NCBI GenBank assembly: GCA_024734555.1
Contig: JANPWX010000073.1
Location: 1,550,465 to 1,614,464, forward strand
From: Trochalopteron elliotii
Lineage: Eukaryota; Chordata; Aves; Passeriformes; Leiothrichidae
Length of the DNA: 64,000 nucleotides
Reading direction: 5' to 3'
Both the position numbers and the translations under genes were made by a program. Every line of letters starts with the position of its first letter. Positions within the stretch are counted from its first letter, which is position 1. The notes beneath the pieces were generated by a model that saw only the letters and a list, made by a program, of their open reading frames with translations, did not search any database and was not told the origin of the DNA. Positions 23,401 to 36,260 of the stretch are shown piece after piece.

Positions 23401-24729
23401 AAGGATGGAAAGGCAGTGGGCCAAAAGAAGTTGAAAAGGCCTAGGGTTAGCTTGGCTTAGATTAAATCAGAAAAATGGTGGGGTTATTCCAGCTTCTGCA
23501 ACCTGGTGACCATCACAGGTCATTATGTAAGGTGAAGAGTTGCTGATGATTAGTACATGTCTCACCTTGTCCACAGCCCCTACTCTGTCAATCCAGAGAT
23601 GCTGACTTCAGACAGTTTGAAGTCCTTGCTGCAGGTAAAGCAGTCTCTATTTTGTTTGATTCTGCATTTGCAGTGTTGATATATGACTATTTAATATCTT
23701 TCCTTGTGCTTTGATCCTCTCCTCTGGAAAGAAGTTGAGTTCCCTATAAATGTGGGTGGAGTTGACAGTTTTTTTCTTTTTTTCTTCAAAACTCTTCTGA
23801 AATTTTCTCCTATTGTGGTGGTTTCAAAAGCAAAGCCCCAAACCTGAATACTCAAAATTGAGGCAACATGTATGCTAGGCAGAAATGCAAGGAAGTTAAA
23901 TATTTAATCTTTGATCTTAAAACTCATCAAAGTAACAGTTCAGATTTGACTCCTGTTTGAAAATGAGTGTAATGTTCAATTTTTAATTTTTTTTTTTTAG
24001 ATTGGTTTAGATTGATGTTTCATCCAGACCAGTGTGTCTCCAACTGTTCAAAATGTTCCTTTCCTTTCTGTGCAGTTTAGCACCCCTATGTCTGTCTTTT
24101 ACCTTTGTTTTTACAATGTGGTCCTGCCTGTGATGGCTTCCTGTGCTTTTCCATGATGCACTCTCTTCTGTCCTTACCAAATCACAAGGCCAGCATGTCT
24201 CTGTCCCCAAGTCAAATGCACAGAGGCAGCAGCTTTTGACAGCATCAGTGCTTACTCAGTAAAGGTGGATAGGAGTGGGACAGCTTGAAAAGAATGGATG
24301 TATGGTGTGAGGATGCAGGCATGTTTTATCTGGAAGTAGCCTTCATCTCTGTCTAGTTCAAAGGGTTGAACACTGTATATCCAAGTGTGTTTGTCCCTTC
24401 TTTTCTGCCCTTTCATTGCTATCAAGGAGTGGCAGTGGTACCTGCAGTGTTGCTCTCCCTGTGAAATGTCAACGAAAGCAATTCAACTCTTACACTGATT
24501 TGCTCCAGATAAAAAATGTCAGGAAAGCATTCCTTGCCATCAAAGATTCCCTTTGTGAGAGGAGCTGGCTGGTGAGTAGAGAAGTCATATTACTGATATG
24601 GAGCGATCAATTGAAGAACTGTAATTCAATCAAGTGGTTCTGCTGGTATCATAAACCATGAGAGCAGAGCTCAGTCCATTTAGAGATCGTCAGGGCCCTG
24701 TGGCTGAGTTAATACAGACTCTGCAATCG
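20471..24729. other. Unique non-coding sequence, no gene seen
   Basis: No gene or repeat recognised over more than 4 kb. CTGCAG-GTAAAG at 23630-23641 is a weak splice-like word. The T10 run near 23990 ends in TTAGATTGG. Open frames (up to 95 codons on the minus strand at 22169-22456) show no domain. Confidence 0.55.
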
Positions 24730-24963
24730 ATCCCTAACCTCCCTTTAACTTTCCCTCTTGCTCTCAGTTTTTCCAGCTCCTCTGTTTCTCCTCTGCTCCA
24801 CCACCCTCACGTGCCGTCTCCTTTCCCTCCCCTCCTCTTTTACCAGCTACCTCCTGCTCCCAGTTCCTGTTCATCCTCTCACTCCTGTGAGCCCAGCCTG
24901 ATCTGTACATGGCAGATCTATAACAAGGCTGGCAGATGCTTCTTTTTTTTTTTTTTTTTTCAG
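24730..24963 (+). repeat. Pyrimidine-rich tract ending in T18 and CAG
   Basis: From about 24730 to 24890 the plus strand is strongly C/T-rich. After a 50-base gap an uninterrupted run of 18 T occupies 24943-24960, followed at once by CAG (24961-24963). As a splice signal this would be a very strong acceptor. However, the sequence after it (TGAAGGGGG) begins with a stop in one frame and has no nearby donor, so I treat it as low-complexity sequence with possible cryptic acceptor activity. Confidence 0.55.
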
Positions 24964-26779
24964 TGAAGGGGGCTGTCTAATATGTTGGTTTTGGTGAAAT
25001 TTATTTTCTTTTCATTTTCAGACATCAAGAATTTAGGTTAGGAGGTTCAGCAATACAGATTAGGGTTTTTTTCTTTTAAGAAGGTTATGGACTCAGGGTG
25101 TGTCTGTCTTTCTGTGTTATTTCATTAGAACCATAAAGGGAATGTCTGTCCAGGTGATGGGCTCATAAACACTGTTACTGCCACTTGGATCTTCATGTAT
25201 TTTTCATGAGGTGAACACATGTACATGTGATGTATACAGTGGCATAAAATTTTTAATTTACTGGTGGGTGGCATGTCTTATGACTGGTGAGGGGCGTTTG
25301 GCCTTTTTATTTTATTCTAAATCAGAACTTTTATTACTTGACATTTTGTGTTGACTAGCTGTACCTGCTTCCTGATGTGATTGTGCAGGTAGTGCATGTG
25401 GTCACTGTGAAATGGCCATGTGCATGCATGCCTCCAAGTGTGCTGAGCACCTCCTTGGGGAATTCATTGGCATAAGCAAATGCTGGGGGCTACTGTAGGA
25501 GAGGGTAGGTTGAGCAAGGTGTGAGAAATTGGTGTTGTTACCAATGAGTGAGTGGAGTGAGGAGGAGATTGATGCCTTTTCACAGATGTAATTTGACATT
25601 CAGTTGAGGCTGAAGCTATAGGATCCCAGGTTGATTGTTGGCTACACAAAAAAATTTTAAAAAATCAGATATAAGTGTTCAATAAAACCCTAGCTGCAGC
25701 AGAATGCATCTTTTCATAGGCACTGGTCCCTAAGAGCATTTTTGGGTGCAGTTACCCTGATGTGTCTTTGGCACTTGGTTTATTTGGGTTTTTTTCCTGT
25801 TACTTCTTTTTCCTCTTCCCTTTCCTCAACACGCAGCAGGAAAGCCCAGCTCTTTCTATATCTGTGGGTGGTATGTATTCATCAGCCTGGCTCACCACAT
25901 CAGAACAATCAGCAATTGACCGTGTGTTGAAAACAGACACGCTCATTAATTTTAGGAGCCAACGTTCACTAACCAAAATGGCTCATAAACTACCCCAGGG
26001 GAGCATGAGGAAATTGGAATTTCAAGCTGTGGTGCTGTCACGGTGGAGGGACTGCCGGCCCCTTTCTCATCTCAGCCCCACAGTGGTCATCTGGGAGCTG
26101 CTCTGCTGGCAGAGGAGGGCAGCTCATGCATAGCAAACATGGGCCCTCTTCCTCCTCTCTGCATCCCTTTGCCTGTGCTCAGCCTAATCACAAGCAGTAG
26201 GATGTGGTTTCCTTGTCAGCAAGCTATGGCATGAAAGCACAACTCTCTAGCCACTTGGAAGCTGAACTGCTTCTCATTGGGGTACAGGGAGTAGCCATCC
26301 TCTAGGTCCTGTGCCAATTAAACCACAGCCCACTTAGATTCACAGTGTAGTCCCCCTGGGCAACAAACTACAGTCACTGCCGAAGTGAGAATACCCAGCC
26401 ACAGCCACCTCAGTTTGTTTAAGCTATTCTGGTAGCTTTGAGTTAGAGATCTCTTTGGTGTTCCTAACACTGAAGACTTCTCCCACCCCCACACACTTCA
26501 GAACTTCTGTTCTCTTTCAAGTTCTCCTTTTTTTTTTGTTCTTTTGTTAAAATAATTTCTCTTCCTTCAAGCCTTTCAAAGCACTTCTGAGGCTTCTCAG
26601 TCGCACAAAGAAGGCTTTATGGGTTGAATTCCTAGTTGCATTCCTTGTATCTCCAGCTATTTCATGTCTCATATAATATAGGCAAGGTTTTTTGAGGTGG
26701 CTGGTGATTATGGGCCATTTCATGAGGCTGCTTGCCCACCTTGAGACCCCTTCAAGAAGCTTAATTGTGAGAAGGTGAT
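24964..26779. other. Unique non-coding sequence, no gene seen
   Basis: No gene recognised. The 123-codon plus frame at 25762-26133 is overlapped by others and has no recognisable domain. A T9 run lies near 26530. No repeat family identified. Confidence 0.5.
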
Positions 26780-27005
26780 GAGCCCTCGTTCTTTAAAGAT
26801 GAGATCGCTTTTACTTGTTTCATGGCAGACTTTGAAAAATATGAGAGTAGGGAGAGAGGAGACAAATCTCAAATGACCAGGTCATCTGTAAAATTAGCGT
26901 GCCTATTTAGGATAGTGGGCTGTGTTTTAATCACTAGGTTAGAATGAGCGTTATGCTATGATTTGTGAGGTGTGCGTTTTGAGGTGCAAGATGGTTTTGT
27001 ACCTG
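26780..27005. promoter_or_regulatory. Candidate conserved non-coding element
   Basis: The segment mixes retained CpGs (CTCGTTC, GATCGC, TTAGCGTGCC, GAGCGTT, GTGCGTT) with AT-rich factor-like motifs. It includes the near-palindrome ATGACCAGGTCAT at 26873-26885, made of two nuclear-receptor-type half sites around a single base. The flanks are CpG-poor. Regulatory function is inferred. Confidence 0.35.
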
Positions 27006-30000
27006 TATGGGAGACACTTGCCAATAAAATGGGGAATGTGCTGTCATAGTCTGGGTGTGAGGATGTACATGAAGAGGAATGGTACATCGGCAAGTGGTTA
27101 TCCATGCACTTTTTAGTAGTCAGCAGGAGCTGACCAAGTAATTAGTGGTAACAAAATTGTATTTGGAACAGTCATGGTATCATGTACTCTGCTCTCCCTG
27201 TGTGTGGCCACTGAAATACTCAGCCTTCTCCCATGCAGCCTTTCATCTGGGACATGCATATCTTCTGAAATACTCAGAACATACATCTGAGCAGTGTCTA
27301 ATGAAATCAAGTATGTGTCTGTGTGGGGGTGGAGAACTGTCAGCATTTATTGCAACAAAAGGAATTAGTCATCACAGGGCTTTGTCATGAACTTCTTCTG
27401 TTTGTCTGTCTCATACCCCAGAAAAAGAGAAACAGCATTTTATTAACATTTTCCCTTGGATCTCCTGCCAGTAAAAGTAGTACCTGCAGAAAAAACTTTT
27501 TATCTTCTTTTCAGAAGTGAATAAGATGTGGGGAAAAATACTGTGAACAGATTCCTGAAAAACTGGTGAAAAGAGTGCATAAAGTTAAAAGTTTCCCAGA
27601 ACTTTTAGATGCTCATCTAAGAGCCCCTCCAAAAAACCCCAAAGGCTTCAATGCATATTCAGTATCCTCTCTTGAAAATACTGTATTTTTAAAAATTACT
27701 TGAAAATGTTAGGCAAAAATGGAAAGCAAAAACCTTAAAAGGCTTACAAAAAAATGGTTGAGGAAATCTGCAGGTCAGTAGATTTGTCAGATGATGAAGA
27801 GAAAGTAAACCCAACATTTTCAAGTTATGTGCAATCACAGTCTGTCTTGAACAAGCCATTTGCTTCTTGCTATCGTGCATTTAACTACATTGTCAGCAGT
27901 GATAACATGCATGGAGTATTGGGTAAGCAATTTATAGGTAATGGAGAGAGAAAAAAACATCATGACAGCTTTGAAAACATTCTGTCTTTATTTAAATTTG
28001 ACCATATTTTGAGCCTGTGGTTATTCACTCACCTTCAAAAGTAGTCTGCAGTGCTCAGTCAAATTCACACCCTTGTTACGGTGAAGATTCAAACCACTTT
28101 TACAAGAAGTGGAGCAAATTCAGCTTTCTGTTCATGTTTGAGAATTGCTGTTAAGCAGATAATTTCTTGCACTCTCTCAATTGATTGGCTATTTGGGATT
28201 ATTCAGAAAATATTTTGGTGTGAATAATTTTGGTCTCTCTACTGTGTAAACAACTTGGTTAGAGTGACATACACAAGATCTAGCTGTGCACAATAAGTTA
28301 TGTGTCCTTCCTGCTTCTGAATTGGATAATTGGAGTGCAGTCATGGATGTGGCACAATATTTCCAGAAATGTAAGGAATATTTGATGTTCATCATTATAG
28401 CTGCAGGAATTTCTTTAATGGTGGCAGACTGGCTTCTGAGGATATCACTAAGCAAAATGACGATGTGATAGTGCTGAAAACAAATGTCATGCTTGGGAGG
28501 TCAAAAGATAATTTTCAGTCCCGAGGAGGATGTTTTTATCCCTTTCTTTCCAAACTTATTGGAGGCAAGTGGAGAGGAGTAACCTGAAGAACAGGAAGAG
28601 CTTTATTTCATGGTGTGTTCAGGCTCATTTGAATGATGAGCTGGTGAGCAAGGCTTGGGAACAGTGGCTGTTGGGCGGGCTCATGATGCTGTGGTTCTGG
28701 TGTAGGAAATTGCGAAGGGTGGGGGAAGCACTGGCAGTTGGCTGGGTGGGAGGCACCAGTGTGTTTTTTGCACACACTGGCCAAGGTACACTGCTGTCAT
28801 CTGCTTTGACAAAGACAGAGGCTTACAAACTGTTTATCTGAACCAGGAGGAAGCCATCTCTCATGTGGCTAGTTGATATAAAAGTATGCTTGATGTCTCA
28901 AATAGGAATTAAGATCTGCAGAGACATGCAGCACCAGAGCAGTTTTTTGGGTCAGTGCAGATTTTATAACCTCAGTGGATCACTTGTGTTTAGAGCCCTT
29001 TTAATGAATGCTGAAGTCACTTGGCTTCTTTATTTCGTCATTTTTGAGTTGGAACTTAGTACTTTTTTGGGATGTTATGACTCAGGATTTAGCTTGCCTT
29101 TGAAAGCGAGCCCTCAGGGAGTCCCTAAGTCATCTTCCATAGCAAAGGCATCTGCCCCACTAGAGTGAAAGTTAACTTTGTCCTTGGAAGCATCTGTGGC
29201 CCCATGCAGGCAGTAATCATATTTGTCTGTTGTTTCTATCCCTGATGGTTTAGCTGTATGGTGCCACAGGGGGGGATGGGGATTGTTGGCTGGAGCTGAA
29301 TGTAGCATTGTAAATGAGAGCATACCCCTAATTTATATGGCAGTACCAGAATGTACTCGGGTACATTCGTCAACCGTGCATTTCCTTTGCTTCCCCTCAC
29401 CCTTTCCTACTGCCTGTGCATATTGATCAGGCTGTCATTGAGCTGTCCCCAGGTCTCTTCCCTGAGGGGTCACAGTTAATACTGGCTGCAGATATAGGTG
29501 GGGGCAGTTCAAATTGAGTTTTCTGCTCTATGTTACCTTTTATTTGTTAATGGAACTGATCTATTATGCTGTAGGTGTACTCAGCTTGATCAGGGATCTT
29601 AGAAGAGTTGTCTTGTTCTGCAGCATAAAATAGATAAGTCTTTCTACTTGGGAATTTTTTTTCACCATATTACTTGTTTATACAAATTGTTAGCACATAC
29701 AGGAAAAAGTACTCTTGAGTTATCATGTACTATGCTGTACTTCAGGCATAATGGGATGTTTGGTGTTTACTGTCTTGCTGATTTCTGATTAAGTGATAGC
29801 ACCCTGTGCATCTAAAAGACTCCTAGATTTTGTTCTGATTGCTGTTTTTAAAGATGTGAACTGGGTGATATTCTGGTCACTGGTGTACACTAGTTCATCA
29901 ATAGTTCTTTATTTTAACTTTTCTGAATTAATGAACAAATGTTTTTCAATTCTCCTTGTACCCTAGAACTGGCAGTTTCAAGAAGCTTTTAAACTAAAAT

Positions 30001-33000
30001 TGTTTAACTTCCATCTTGCTGATCAGGTAGCTGTTACATTAGATTTCTTTACCCTATTGATTGCCTTGATTTTGGAATAAACACCTTTTGTTGAGAACAA
30101 AGTGGGCATTGTAACTTAAAAATATGTTTACAGTATGGTATTTTTGTCAAGACATGCTTAATTAAGGCTCTGTGCCTGCAGTGATGTTAAGTCACTGAAT
30201 ACTGTGGGAGCTGAGCCTGTTGCTGCTCTAATAGTTTCTGCCTCAGAGGACTGGTGTCTTTATTACCATAACTCTACTGAAGTCATTGGAGTTTTCTTGA
30301 AGAAAACTTGGCCCCGATCTATCCTACTCAAATACTTTATGGCCAGGTAATACAATATCCCCTTGATTTCCCTTTTTGTCATTTCTCTGCATTTTTGCCT
30401 TCAGAAATGCCTGTTGAGTTATGATCCGATCCTTTTGCTAGGAATTCTGAGCAGCCTCTCAAGTTGGTGCAATATCCAGCCTTCTGCATGCTTTATTTTT
30501 GGAACTGTTCCTTTTATACACTTAACAAAAGAAAACTTAGGAAACCGTTTTTATGGTGTGTCCATTCTTGTTTATTGTTCCTCATTCACTGTTTGAATGC
30601 ATTAGCTGTTTTCAACCAGAAGTGTCAAAATTAAGTGACTAAAAGGTTTTGTCCTCTATTTTAAGGAAATATCTAAGTAGGTAGCTATTTGAGAAAATGC
30701 CACAGAGAAGCTACAAAGTGAGCTCTACTGTTTTGGATGCCACAATTCTTGCAGAAGACCCAACCTTAGTGAAAGCTTCAGTCAATACTTTCATCCAGCA
30801 CCAAACAGATTTTTAAGAAGCTGGGCTTGAGCCATTTCTGTTGCCCATGATTTAAGGTTGTTAAATTATAGTCCTGTTCCTGTTCTGGAAATTAAATCCA
30901 TCAAGCTCACCATCTCCATCCTATACAGAGCATGATAGAAATTACATCTCTGCAGCAGGAAGAAGTGTTCTCTCCATCCACAGGTCCCAGATTTTCATCT
31001 GTAATGACTGCCTATAGTATTCCAGATTCTCCTCAAATCAGGTAGCTGCAACAGGCTCCCTAACCTTCCTGTATCTTGTGCTGCATGTTGGTGTTGCTTG
31101 GGTAAAAGCAGAACTACCTCCTTTCAGTAACAACACCATCTCCTCTGGAATCAGTCATTTATTTTTCTTGTGATTTTTTTTTTTATGTCTTGTCATCTGC
31201 ACATTACTGCTTGAAAAATGGTCCTTCTAGCTATACAATGAGGGTTGTCAGAGATATTGCAATTCCAAACCTTCCTGTACCTGGCATTATTTCAGTCTTC
31301 TATCTTGCTATGTAATGAGAGAAACTACAAACCCACAAGTCTTGGCACTCTCATTGGTGAGTTGCCTATTATTGTATAAATTTAATATCTCTGACACTAG
31401 GAAGTCAAAGAATCAGGTGAGTTTCATGTTTGCCATAAATACAGCTTCCTATATTTCTGAAGATCAAAGATTTTGACATCCCTTTCTTTTATTGGTTTGG
31501 GAGGGAAAATTAGCCAAATCTTGTTGTTTGGAACCAAACCCCAGCTAATGTATTTCTCATGACTCCTGTTTTCCCCACCTTTTTTTTTTTTTCATTTCCA
31601 CTTGGAATATTGGAGGGGTTGGCTCTGAAGTGTTTAGCATCATCATCAACAGCATCCCCATAAACTGTCTCTATGAATAATTCTGTCTCTACTGGTTCAG
31701 AAACTTGATCACTGACAACAAGCACAGGATGTCTTGGTTTACTCTGCCAGGTGGCCCTGAAAGAAATTTCTGATGTGACGTTTGGTTTGACTCATCAATG
31801 GGGCAACTGAAAAAGACCAGTCTCTGACCTTAATTTTCAGAGAGTGCTGATGGGAGATTAGAAGATGAGTAAAACAGGGAGCTCAAAAACTAAAAGCAGA
31901 TCAAAAGAGGGCCAGGTAGAATGAGGTGCCTGAATGGAGAAAGGGGAAAGAGAGACTGGAAGAGGTAAAAAGTGTGAGGGAGCAAAGATCAATGAAAGCA
32001 GAGAGAAAGGATGTAGCAAGGAGAACCCAGTTTTCATCTGTTTTCAGCACTGCAGCAAGTCAGAGGAGGTGTGAGTTAATGGAATGTCTGGGCTAAAGCT
32101 TGTCTTGCTCAGCAAATGGAGGACAGAAATATAAGAAACACCATCAAATGAACAAGAAGAGGAAAAGAGAGGAAAGAGAGGCTGTAATTCATGGACAGGG
32201 AGACAGGAGAAGATAACATTCTAGGAGGACTGCAATAAAGAAATGTTGGAGTGATAGAGGGAGAAGGGCAGGGCATGAATAAAATGATGGAAAATAAAAA
32301 TGGGGGCAGAAGAGCTTATGACAATTTAGAACAGCTTGAAAAAGGTCATGCATGCCCTCTGGGCTCCTAGCCACACTAGACCCAGAGAAGACTGTCATGG
32401 TAGATAAACAAGGGGATGGTAGGATTGAACACAATTTATAACTTGCTTGTCATTGGCACGGGAATGGGAATGAATATCCCATCCCTGCAGGGTTGTCAGG
32501 GCACTGGGGAAACTGGCCTCTGGATTGTCTCTTGGCTGTCAAGTGAGAGGAAAGGTGCCAAATACTTGCATGCATGTTTCTGTCTAGCTGGGTGGTACTG
32601 GAAGGGTTTGTGAAGGAAGGGAACAAATGTCTATGGGAATACAGCTTGTTGCATTGAAATGCACACTTCTGTGCTGCCACATCCACTGGCCCATGAAATT
32701 TATAGAGAACAGGATATTCTTGTAATTCTGCATTTGGGTGATGTCTGTGGTTTGAATAATTTATTACTTCTCCTCTTTAAGGGCAAATGGCTTAGGTCCT
32801 CCCCAAATTTATCTGAACTTGAGAACACTACAAACTTTGATAAAGGTTTTAAGATGAAGAATTGGTTTGTGTGTCCCCTCTCCTATCAGGTCCTCTATTT
32901 GGTACTGTGAGAGCTTCATAGATGGCTTCATGGGGGAAGGTACATTAACTGCCAATCTTTTTATTTAGAACAAGAGACTTCTGAAATACATGGTGCTACT

Positions 33001-34639
33001 CTTTATAGTACCACACTGCAGCTATCTAAAGCTGTATACAGCTAGGAATATTCCTAGATAAAACAGGGAATGGAGAGGGTAGCAAATGTATGTGAGAGCA
33101 TTTGTCTGCAGTTCTTGCTGCCAGGCTCTTAGCAGGTTGAAAACCCACCCTGAGGACAAGGTCATGGAGCATTTGTACAAACTATGCTTCCTCTTGCTCC
33201 TCTTCCCTGAAAGTTTTCATTCAACTTCATTGAACTTAGATTACTAGAGAATAGCACAGGTCTGGGAAGAGGCAAGGAGCTTTCAGAAACAGCATGAAAC
33301 TTGCAATGAGGTTTTTGCAAACTGGAACACATTCTCCATTCCTTCCTTGAGTTAATCAGGAATACAGCTTTACTACTTCCAGTTTTGGTGGAGTGGAGAA
33401 GATGATACACTTTTGAGAGGTAAATGGATTCAGGACTTGTTAGCTATCAGTGCTATTCCTCTAACTAATGTCTGTCTGCTTCTGGGATGCTGACAATTCT
33501 CTTATTCTCACAGCAAGCCCTTTGTGCTGATTAGCCATATGGACATTTTGAATTTGAAAAACAGCTGAGTGAAGAATTTTGAAAAGGAGTTCTGGTTTTC
33601 AATATTCTTGGGGCTCAGTTAACAATCTGTGGTTACCTGTAGGTCAGACCCTCAGCTCCAGTCACTCCCTCTCAAATGGATATGAAGAATGTCCAGTAAT
33701 TCTCTGGGATGCGCACCCATTCTTCAGAGAGGGAAGGGAGCTCTTGCTGAGACACAAACCAGAATGGTGTTGAGCTTTGGCAGAAAAATAATTTCTCTTT
33801 TTTTCTCAGCCTGAGATGGTAATATCACAGGTATTACAGAAAATCAGTAATGGACTAGTTTGTCATGTTTTTAGGATGAATGGTTATCCAGCCGGGAGAT
33901 GAGGCTGTAGCTCTCCCTGATGCCTTTTATTTCCAGGGAGAATTTTGGGGAGGCAGGTGACTGAGCCCTGTGAGCCAACTAAAGGCTGAGGGAACTTCTA
34001 CAGGACACGTGTACTCAGGCCTCATGGGATTTGTGTGGCTGTCTAGGCCCAAATCTCTGCCCATATCAACTATATAAAATATCTTTCCTTGTGTAAAAAT
34101 ATCTTTTCATTTGAAAATCCACATCTCCTTCCTCTAGAAAGGAGAAGGCAAGCAGCATCACCTGTCTGACAAGGTTACCATCACTTTCATGAATGCTTGA
34201 GGGACTTCACAAGTGATTTCTGCCCACTTCCTTGTCCTCATGAGACTCTGTGGGAAATGGCAGGCTACCAAGTTCACATGAAGCCTTATTTCTAGAAGCA
34301 TGTACTTTTTCAGCTCACTGTCTGGATGCGTGGTGTGTTTTCTGAAGACTACCTTCCATCAGTAAGCTTCCTGCCCTACTGTCATCTCCTGAGTGTGGTT
34401 TGGGGATTTAAGCTGATCTTTTATTTCCAGAGCTGACAGGAAAGGGAGAAAAGTGACCTCATGTGAAACTTTAGGAACAGTTTTTTTACTACCTGGAGAA
34501 AAAAGAGACAAGATACTATCTCCTTGATTGGCCAAGGGTTTTTATTCTTCAGTGGTGATCTCCCTAGTGCTCTTTATGCTCACACTCACCTGCCCCTGTT
34601 CCCTCTACCAGGTTTTCTGAGCTATGAACCTTCCTCCCT
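27006..34639. other. Long unique non-coding stretch, no gene seen
   Basis: More than 7 kb without a gene, CR1 or LTR that I can recognise. A purine-rich patch runs from about 31855 to 32335. T runs occur at 31168-31182 and 31579-31592. Open frames (up to 103 codons at 28530-28841) have no family resemblance. Repeat content this low for this length suggests ordinary intron or gene-desert sequence. Confidence 0.55.
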
Positions 34640-35135
34640 AGTTCCCTAAGGTATCCAGGGCACCAAAGTGATGAGTGGTTGTCCCTGATTCATGATTAAT
34701 GGCATGACTGTACCTTGGAGAGAAGAGATCTTTGCTTTTCCCATGAGATGGCTCCCAAATGTGAAGCCCATGCCTCTTGCATTTTGTCCTGTCAGTCACA
34801 GCAGTTGGCGCATTATTTCGTGCCGATTGGTGCCCACTGTATTTTGACCTGTTTCCTCCATAAAACCATAACAATGCACCGATAACAGGCATGAAGTAGG
34901 TGATCTATTTCCCACTGCTGACAGTCACTTATGTCATGTTCCTTAAAGCAGGAGGGTTATAACTGCAAGTCCCCATTAGAGCTAAAAGAAGTGGCAAAGC
35001 TACAACCAACCCCCGCCAGCCTCGCATGAGCAGTCGACAGTTATTTAACCTTTAGTGACAGGTGACGTACTTCAAAGAGAAACTATGCTTTGTGGGTAAT
35101 GGTTTATTTATTTCTTGAACAGCAAGCTGTAAATT
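34640..35135. promoter_or_regulatory. Candidate conserved non-coding element with repeated MEIS/TGIF-type sites
   Basis: About 500 bp contain TGACAG or CTGTCA half-sites at 34789-34794, 34919-34924 and 35056-35061, with another at 35231-35236 just outside. There are also retained CpGs (GGCGCATTATTTCGTGCCGATTGG, CACCGATAAC, CTCGCATG, CAGTCGACAG) and a CRE-like GTGACGTAC directly after the third half-site. MEIS, PREP and TGIF factors recognise the TGACAG core. Clustering with undecayed CpGs favours an enhancer over neutral DNA. I do not recognise the element itself. Confidence 0.4.
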
Positions 35136-35929
35136 CACCCATTTATGGGAGCCACATTTCTTGCCTATTGTTTGAGTGTTGCTCAGAAGTGCCGTTGTGT
35201 TATCAGCTTGGATGTCAAACAGTCACAGCTCTGTCAGTTTGATGTCATGTCATCTATGGAAGGAACTGAGGCTGGCAGAGCGTGTTTGCGTTTTGAGGGA
35301 GTGTGTTGTGAATGAGCTGGAGAAGGAAGCAGGGATGGAAGAAGCCTCAAATTTCCACTGGTCTTTCATTTCTTGACAAAACTGCAATAGGAATTCTTCC
35401 TACTTCTTTTGGATGTTAGTGCCTTTGTTTCATGGAGCTTGACTCTCACTTCTTCTCAGCTCGTGGGGTATGAGAGAAGAGGTGGGTGCCAAAATCAAAT
35501 AAATCCAGCAAGCACAGACCTGTAGCTTCTCTGACAGTGAGTGGAGGCCACTGCCCTTTCCTTAAACCAGGCTGCAGCATGGGGTGGTGGCCGCTTGTGT
35601 GCTGGTGCACTTGAAATGCTTCCTCCAAGTGTTTTGTTTTTTGGAACTGTCATTAATATGAAGGTATAATGTGTTTAAGAGTCTTCACTTAATCAACCAC
35701 ATGTGTTCATCCTCATCTTAAGAGGTCATGTGAGAAACCAAGGACAGACTTTCAACTGAGTTATGTTGTCTTGTCTCTTTTTTTCTGAGACTATTCAAAA
35801 AGAAGGAAAACTTCCAGACCCATAGATATGCCTTTGCTAACTTTAATCTTTCAGCTGTCCTACATATTTTAAATGTCTCCCATATTATGTTTCTACCTTT
35901 CCTCCTCCCCTTCGCTGTGATGCCTTTAA
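35136..35929. other. Unique non-coding sequence
   Basis: Nothing gene-like. A T-rich patch lies near 35628-35645. The 66-codon plus frame at 35176-35376 has no family match. Confidence 0.5.
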
Positions 35930-36260
35930 TGCTTTTATTCAGAACATGGAGTTCTGTATTTCATTAGTGCTCAAACAAGTCTTTAATTTTTCAGGCATAT
36001 CTGGATGTGCAAATGACCATTTGCATGTGAAAAATGAGTGCACCCACAATTCTGCAGCTACCCATAAATATCGGAAAGTTACGAAATTGGAGGCTGCAGT
36101 GTGCAATTTAGTGCAGTGTCTTTGTGCCCTGTTCTGTTCAATTTATTGTTGGTGAAGCATGCACCTATGCATAAAGCTGAAGTTGTACACGCATTTTCAC
36201 TCTAAATGCTAAATTTCAAATGGAGCTGGATAACATTTTTTGGTTGTGTACTTCATTTGG
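35930..36260. promoter_or_regulatory. Strong candidate for a conserved non-coding element with paired POU octamers
   Basis: A perfect inverted repeat, TGCAAATG-AC-CATTTGCA, occupies 36008-36025. Its right arm completes a canonical octamer, ATTTGCAT (36019-36026), and the left arm is a one-mismatch octamer in opposite orientation. POU factors such as Oct and Brn proteins bind octamers and can dimerise on paired sites. The surrounding sequence keeps CpGs (ATATCGG, TTACGAAATTGG, ACACGC) and has further ATGCAT- and AATTTA-type words. The 69-codon frame at 35946-36155 is probably incidental. Confidence 0.45.
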
